Assembly (NCBI GenBank): GCA_023141985.1
Contig: JAGLKH010000120.1
Location: 1 to 8,873 of the forward strand
Direction of reading: 5' to 3'
Origin: Flavobacteriaceae bacterium
Lineage (GTDB): Bacteria; Bacteroidota; Bacteroidia; Flavobacteriales; Flavobacteriaceae
Length of the DNA stretch: 8,873 nt
The position numbers were made by a program, and so were the translations under genes. Shown here piece by piece: positions 6,621 to 8,873 of the stretch. Under the pieces are notes generated by a model. The model saw nothing but the letters and a program-made list of their open reading frames with translations. It was not told the DNA's origin and ran no database searches. The number at the start of each line of letters is the position of its first letter. Within the stretch, counting starts at the first letter, position 1.

Positions 6621-7796
6621 ATGAACTATATACTTTTCGATGGCCCTTCTCGGAGCAACTTGTTGCCTTTTACATTTATTCGTCCTGTTGCAGATATTAG
6701 AGTAGGCATTTTAACCATAAGAGAAAAATGGGAAAAAGTTTTAGGGACTACAACAACTACAGTTACTGAGGATTATTTATCCGATAAATATCCAATGGTG
6801 GAGTTAAATGAAAATGTAATGATAAATGCTTCTTTTTTGCCAAACATGGAGTTGGTTGAAATGGTTAAGAAATTAAAAGAAAATCAAGCTATTTTTAAAG
6901 ATGAAGATGTTATTGCTTTTTTTACAAAAGAAACACAAGAAGAAGTAGATTTTGATACTTATGAAGCTACTGAATTTAATAGTGACGTATTAAAAATTGA
7001 ACATACTTGGGATATTTTTACAAAAAATGGAGAAGCTATTCAAGAAGACTTTAATCTTATAACTAAAGGAAGACAATCACAACCCATTCCTGAAATGACA
7101 GTAGCATTTCATCCTGATAATATATTTATAGAAGAAGGTGCAAAGCTGCCATTGTGTTCGCTTAACGCGTCTAATGGACCTATTTATATTGGTAGAAACA
7201 CCGAAATTATGGAAGGCAGTATGATTCGTGGTCCTTTTGCGTTGTGTGATAATGCAACCGTAAAACTAGCCGCAAAAATTTATGGACCAACTACTGTTGG
7301 ACCTCACAGTACAGTTGGAGGCGAAGTAAAGAATTCTGTTATTTTTGGATACTCTAACAAAGGTCATGAAGGCTATTTAGGAAATTCTGTAATAGGAGAA
7401 TGGTGTAATCTTGGAGCTGATACTAATAATTCTAACCTGAAAAATAATTATGCTGAGGTAAGAGTATGGGATTATAATACTGAAGGTTTTGCAAAAACAG
7501 GATTGCAATTTTGTGGTCTTTTTATGGGAGATCATAGTAAATGTGGAATCAATACAATGTTTAACACAGGAACTATAATTGGTGTAAGTGCTAATATTTT
7601 TGGTAGTGGATTTCCAAGAAATTTTGTGCCAAGCTTTAGCTGGGGAGGACATCATGGGTTTTCAACCTACATAACCAAAAAAGCTTTTGAAGTAGCTAAA
7701 GTGGTCATGTCTCGGAAAAACATTGAATTTACCAGTCAGGATGCTGCTATTTTAGAGCATGTTTTTGAAGAAACAAAGCGCTTTAGGAGAGATTAA
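6621..7796 (+). CDS. GlmU-like sugar nucleotidyltransferase/acyltransferase (Bacteroidota type)
   Basis: This 391-residue protein resembles the alternative GlmU family of Bacteroidota (TIGR03991, as I recall), proposed to make UDP-N-acetylglucosamine from glucosamine 1-phosphate. The N-terminal half (1 to about 155) replaces the classical nucleotidyltransferase signature (GxGTRM) with a diverged version: FDGPSRSNLLPFTFIRPVADI at 6-26, then a Lys at 36. The C-terminal half (about 160-345) is a left-handed beta-helix of hexapeptide repeats (IYIGRNTEI, YGPTTVGPHSTVGG). GHEGYLGNSVIGEWCNLGADT (248-268) aligns with the acetyltransferase active site of GlmU; His249 fits the catalytic His. The ATG at 6621 is chosen; a longer frame would need a TTG at 6585 inside the upstream terminator stem. 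The 21-bp gap to that terminator leaves no room for a standard promoter, so read-through or a promoter inside rpmE2 is implied. Family is clear; full bifunctional activity is unproven. Confidence 0.88.
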   Translation: MNYILFDGPSRSNLLPFTFIRPVADIRVGILTIREKWEKVLGTTTTTVTEDYLSDKYPMVELNENVMINASFLPNMELVEMVKKLKENQAIFKDEDVIAFFTKETQEEVDFDTYEATEFNSDVLKIEHTWDIFTKNGEAIQEDFNLITKGRQSQPIPEMTVAFHPDNIFIEEGAKLPLCSLNASNGPIYIGRNTEIMEGSMIRGPFALCDNATVKLAAKIYGPTTVGPHSTVGGEVKNSVIFGYSNKGHEGYLGNSVIGEWCNLGADTNNSNLKNNYAEVRVWDYNTEGFAKTGLQFCGLFMGDHSKCGINTMFNTGTIIGVSANIFGSGFPRNFVPSFSWGGHHGFSTYITKKAFEVAKVVMSRKNIEFTSQDAAILEHVFEETKRFRRD

Positions 7797-7836
7797 ACGT
7801 ATATTCCAGTAGGTTTTATAAACAAAAATTAATCCA

Positions 7837-8748
7837 ATGAAAAAAACTGCCTGTTCATTACTTCTTTTAATAGGACTTTTAGGATACTCTCAAAAGGAAA
7901 ATTTTTCGGTTGTGAACTTGAGTATGAATAACGATAAACCTCATTTTGGTTTAGTTGTTCATCAAAATGGAAACGTATTATTTACATCATTTGTGTTAAA
8001 TAAAAAAGGGAAGATTGAAAAAGTTAAAGGGAATCCTATTTTATCGCTTTTTGAAGCACAAAAAAGTAAAGAAGGAGAGCTTATAAATATTAACCCATTA
8101 CATATAGATAAAAGCGAAAATGTAAGTCATATAACAAGTGCTTCATATTCTCCGGATGGTAGTAAATTATATATAACAACCAATTATGCTAATAGAAAGG
8201 ATAAACCTAAAGGAGCGAGTTCTACCAATTTTCATATAGAAGTTGGCGAATATGTAGATGGAGTAGGCTGGACTAATTTTAAAGTATTGCCTTTTTGTAA
8301 AACCAGATTTTCTTATGCGCATCCAAATATTAGTCCAGATGGAAAAACCTTATATTTTACAGCAAATATTAAAGGCGGTAAAGAAACTACTAGAGGTTCA
8401 TCAGATATTTTTAAAGTAGAAATTCTGGAAAATAATACTTATAGTACGCCTAAAAATTTAGGTTCTAAAGTAAATTCGTATAGCAGAGAAATGTTTCCGT
8501 TTATGAGCAAAGACAGTACATTATATTTTGCCTCTAACAGACCCAATGGTTTTGGAGGTTATGATATTTATATCTCTAAAATGAAGGCAGATAACACTTT
8601 TGAAAAAGCCGTAAGACTTCCAAAGCCTGTAAACAGTAATAAAGATGATTTTTGTTTTATCATTGATTCTAATAATGAAGGTTATTTTACGTCTAAAAGA
8701 ACTGGAGGTAAAGGCGATGATGATATTTATTATTTTAAAAAGGAATAA
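7837..8748 (+). CDS. Secreted PD40 beta-propeller protein without OmpA domain
   Basis: This is a 303-residue exported protein. A Sec signal peptide (MKK followed by a Leu-rich core) ends near residues 18-19 (LLGYS-Q), with no lipobox cysteine. The mature part has PD40/WD40-like propeller blades marked by SYSPDGSKLYITTN (103-116), NISPDGKTLYFTAN (164-177), SKDSTLYFASNRPNGFGGYDIYIS (224-247) and the final EGYFTSKRTGGKGDDDIYYF (281-300). It matches the N-terminal half of the longer flavobacterial proteins in which such blades precede a carboxypeptidase-like and a peptidoglycan-binding OmpA domain; here translation stops three residues after DDDIYYF. The downstream frame shows no continuation, so this looks like a short family form and not a recent break. 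It follows the GlmU-like gene by 40 bp without a clear promoter, so co-transcription is likely. A periplasmic or surface binding role is inferred; the ligand is unknown. Confidence 0.85.
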   Translation: MKKTACSLLLLIGLLGYSQKENFSVVNLSMNNDKPHFGLVVHQNGNVLFTSFVLNKKGKIEKVKGNPILSLFEAQKSKEGELININPLHIDKSENVSHITSASYSPDGSKLYITTNYANRKDKPKGASSTNFHIEVGEYVDGVGWTNFKVLPFCKTRFSYAHPNISPDGKTLYFTANIKGGKETTRGSSDIFKVEILENNTYSTPKNLGSKVNSYSREMFPFMSKDSTLYFASNRPNGFGGYDIYISKMKADNTFEKAVRLPKPVNSNKDDFCFIIDSNNEGYFTSKRTGGKGDDDIYYFKKE

Positions 8749-8759
8749 TTTCTTGTCTT

Positions 8760-8780
8760 AATTGATTTAAAATCAGTTTT
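8760..8780 (+). terminator. Weak AT-rich hairpin after the PD40 gene
   Basis: AATTGATT (8760-8767) pairs with AATCAGTT (8771-8778) with one G-T pair and a 3-base loop, followed by a short T run. It lies 12 bp past the stop. The stem is weak but in the right place for an intrinsic terminator. Confidence 0.4.
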
Positions 8781-8800
8781 ATCATATAATTTATTAGTTG

Positions 8801-8808
8801 TAAATTTG
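8801..8808 (+). promoter_or_regulatory. Candidate -7 promoter element near the window end
   Basis: TAAATTTG is a perfect match to the Bacteroidota -7 consensus and identical to the rpmE2 element. At 19-bp spacing the -33 position (8779-8781) reads TTA, one mismatch from TTG. It would start a plus-strand transcript near 8814-8816 that runs off the window. It may serve a gene or RNA outside. Confidence 0.4.
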
Positions 8809-8830
8809 TGCGCTTTATGACAGAATATAT

Positions 8831-8872
8831 ATGAAACGAGCATGTTATAATTTTTATCACTCAAGGGAATGA
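8831..8872 (+). other. 13-codon reading frame, possible leader peptide
   Basis: An ATG at 8831 opens a 13-codon frame (MKRACYNFYHSRE) that stops at 8870-8872, one base from the window end. It lies about 15 bases past the predicted start of the 8801-8808 promoter candidate. Three aromatic residues and one Cys fall in a run of five codons (CYNFY). It could be a leader peptide or simply chance; I do not call it a gene. Confidence 0.15.
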
Positions 8873-8873
8873 C

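Noticed and set aside
7377..7655. 92-codon minus-strand frame
   Set aside because: It lies entirely within the GlmU-like beta-helix coding region, has no domain and reflects the repeat-rich sequence on the opposite strand.
8749..8820. Frameshifted remains of an OmpA domain after the PD40 gene
   Set aside because: Translation past the stop gives only unremarkable hydrophobic residues and another stop; no OmpA motif is visible in this stretch.
8856..8873. Another copy of the flavobacterial palindrome at the window end (GGGAATGAC)
   Set aside because: Only about eight bases resemble the tail of such elements and no opposite arm is present within the window.

Overview
The window looks like ordinary chromosomal DNA from a marine-type Flavobacteriaceae (Bacteroidota). 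The evidence is strong AT-richness, Bacteroidota-type promoters (TTG, 19 bp, TAnnTTTG) in place of E. coli -35/-10 boxes, no clear Shine-Dalgarno sequences, a cysteine-free type B ribosomal protein L31, the Bacteroidota-specific alternative GlmU-like protein, a DUF4199-type membrane protein and a PD40 propeller protein. Genus cannot be fixed from the sequence. I see no phage, transposase, CRISPR array, rRNA or tRNA.

The left two thirds are on the minus strand and read right to left: a four-helix DUF4199-type membrane protein, a GT2 glycosyltransferase of the polyprenyl-phosphate (DPM1/GtrB-like) type, a phosphoglucomutase/phosphomannomutase, and an MsbA-like ABC exporter whose start overlaps the mutase stop (TAATG). 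A 13-bp hairpin just past the exporter probably ends this unit. A 315-bp gap then precedes an ECF-type sigma factor with a GTG start. The unit reads as cell-envelope work: sugar-phosphate interconversion, sugar transfer at the inner membrane and export of an amphipathic substrate. The exact product cannot be read from sequence.

The right third is on the plus strand: rpmE2 (type B L31) behind a near-ideal Bacteroidota promoter and followed by a strong intrinsic terminator; a GlmU-like sugar nucleotidyltransferase/acyltransferase that starts only 21 bp past that terminator; and a secreted PD40 protein that stops where longer relatives go on to an OmpA domain. The last 125 bp hold a weak terminator, a promoter-like -7 element and a 13-codon reading frame.

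The most unusual DNA is non-coding. The divergent spacer between the DUF4199 gene and rpmE2 carries a perfect 8-bp palindrome with a GAAA loop, and its right half recurs on a strict 22-bp period, four units in all with decay. The 551-865 gap carries two identical TATCGATA palindromes 21 bp apart and two tandem hairpins whose loops share CCCAAAT. I did not find a convincing new multi-gene system; these intergenic structures and the stripped-down PD40 protein are the leads.
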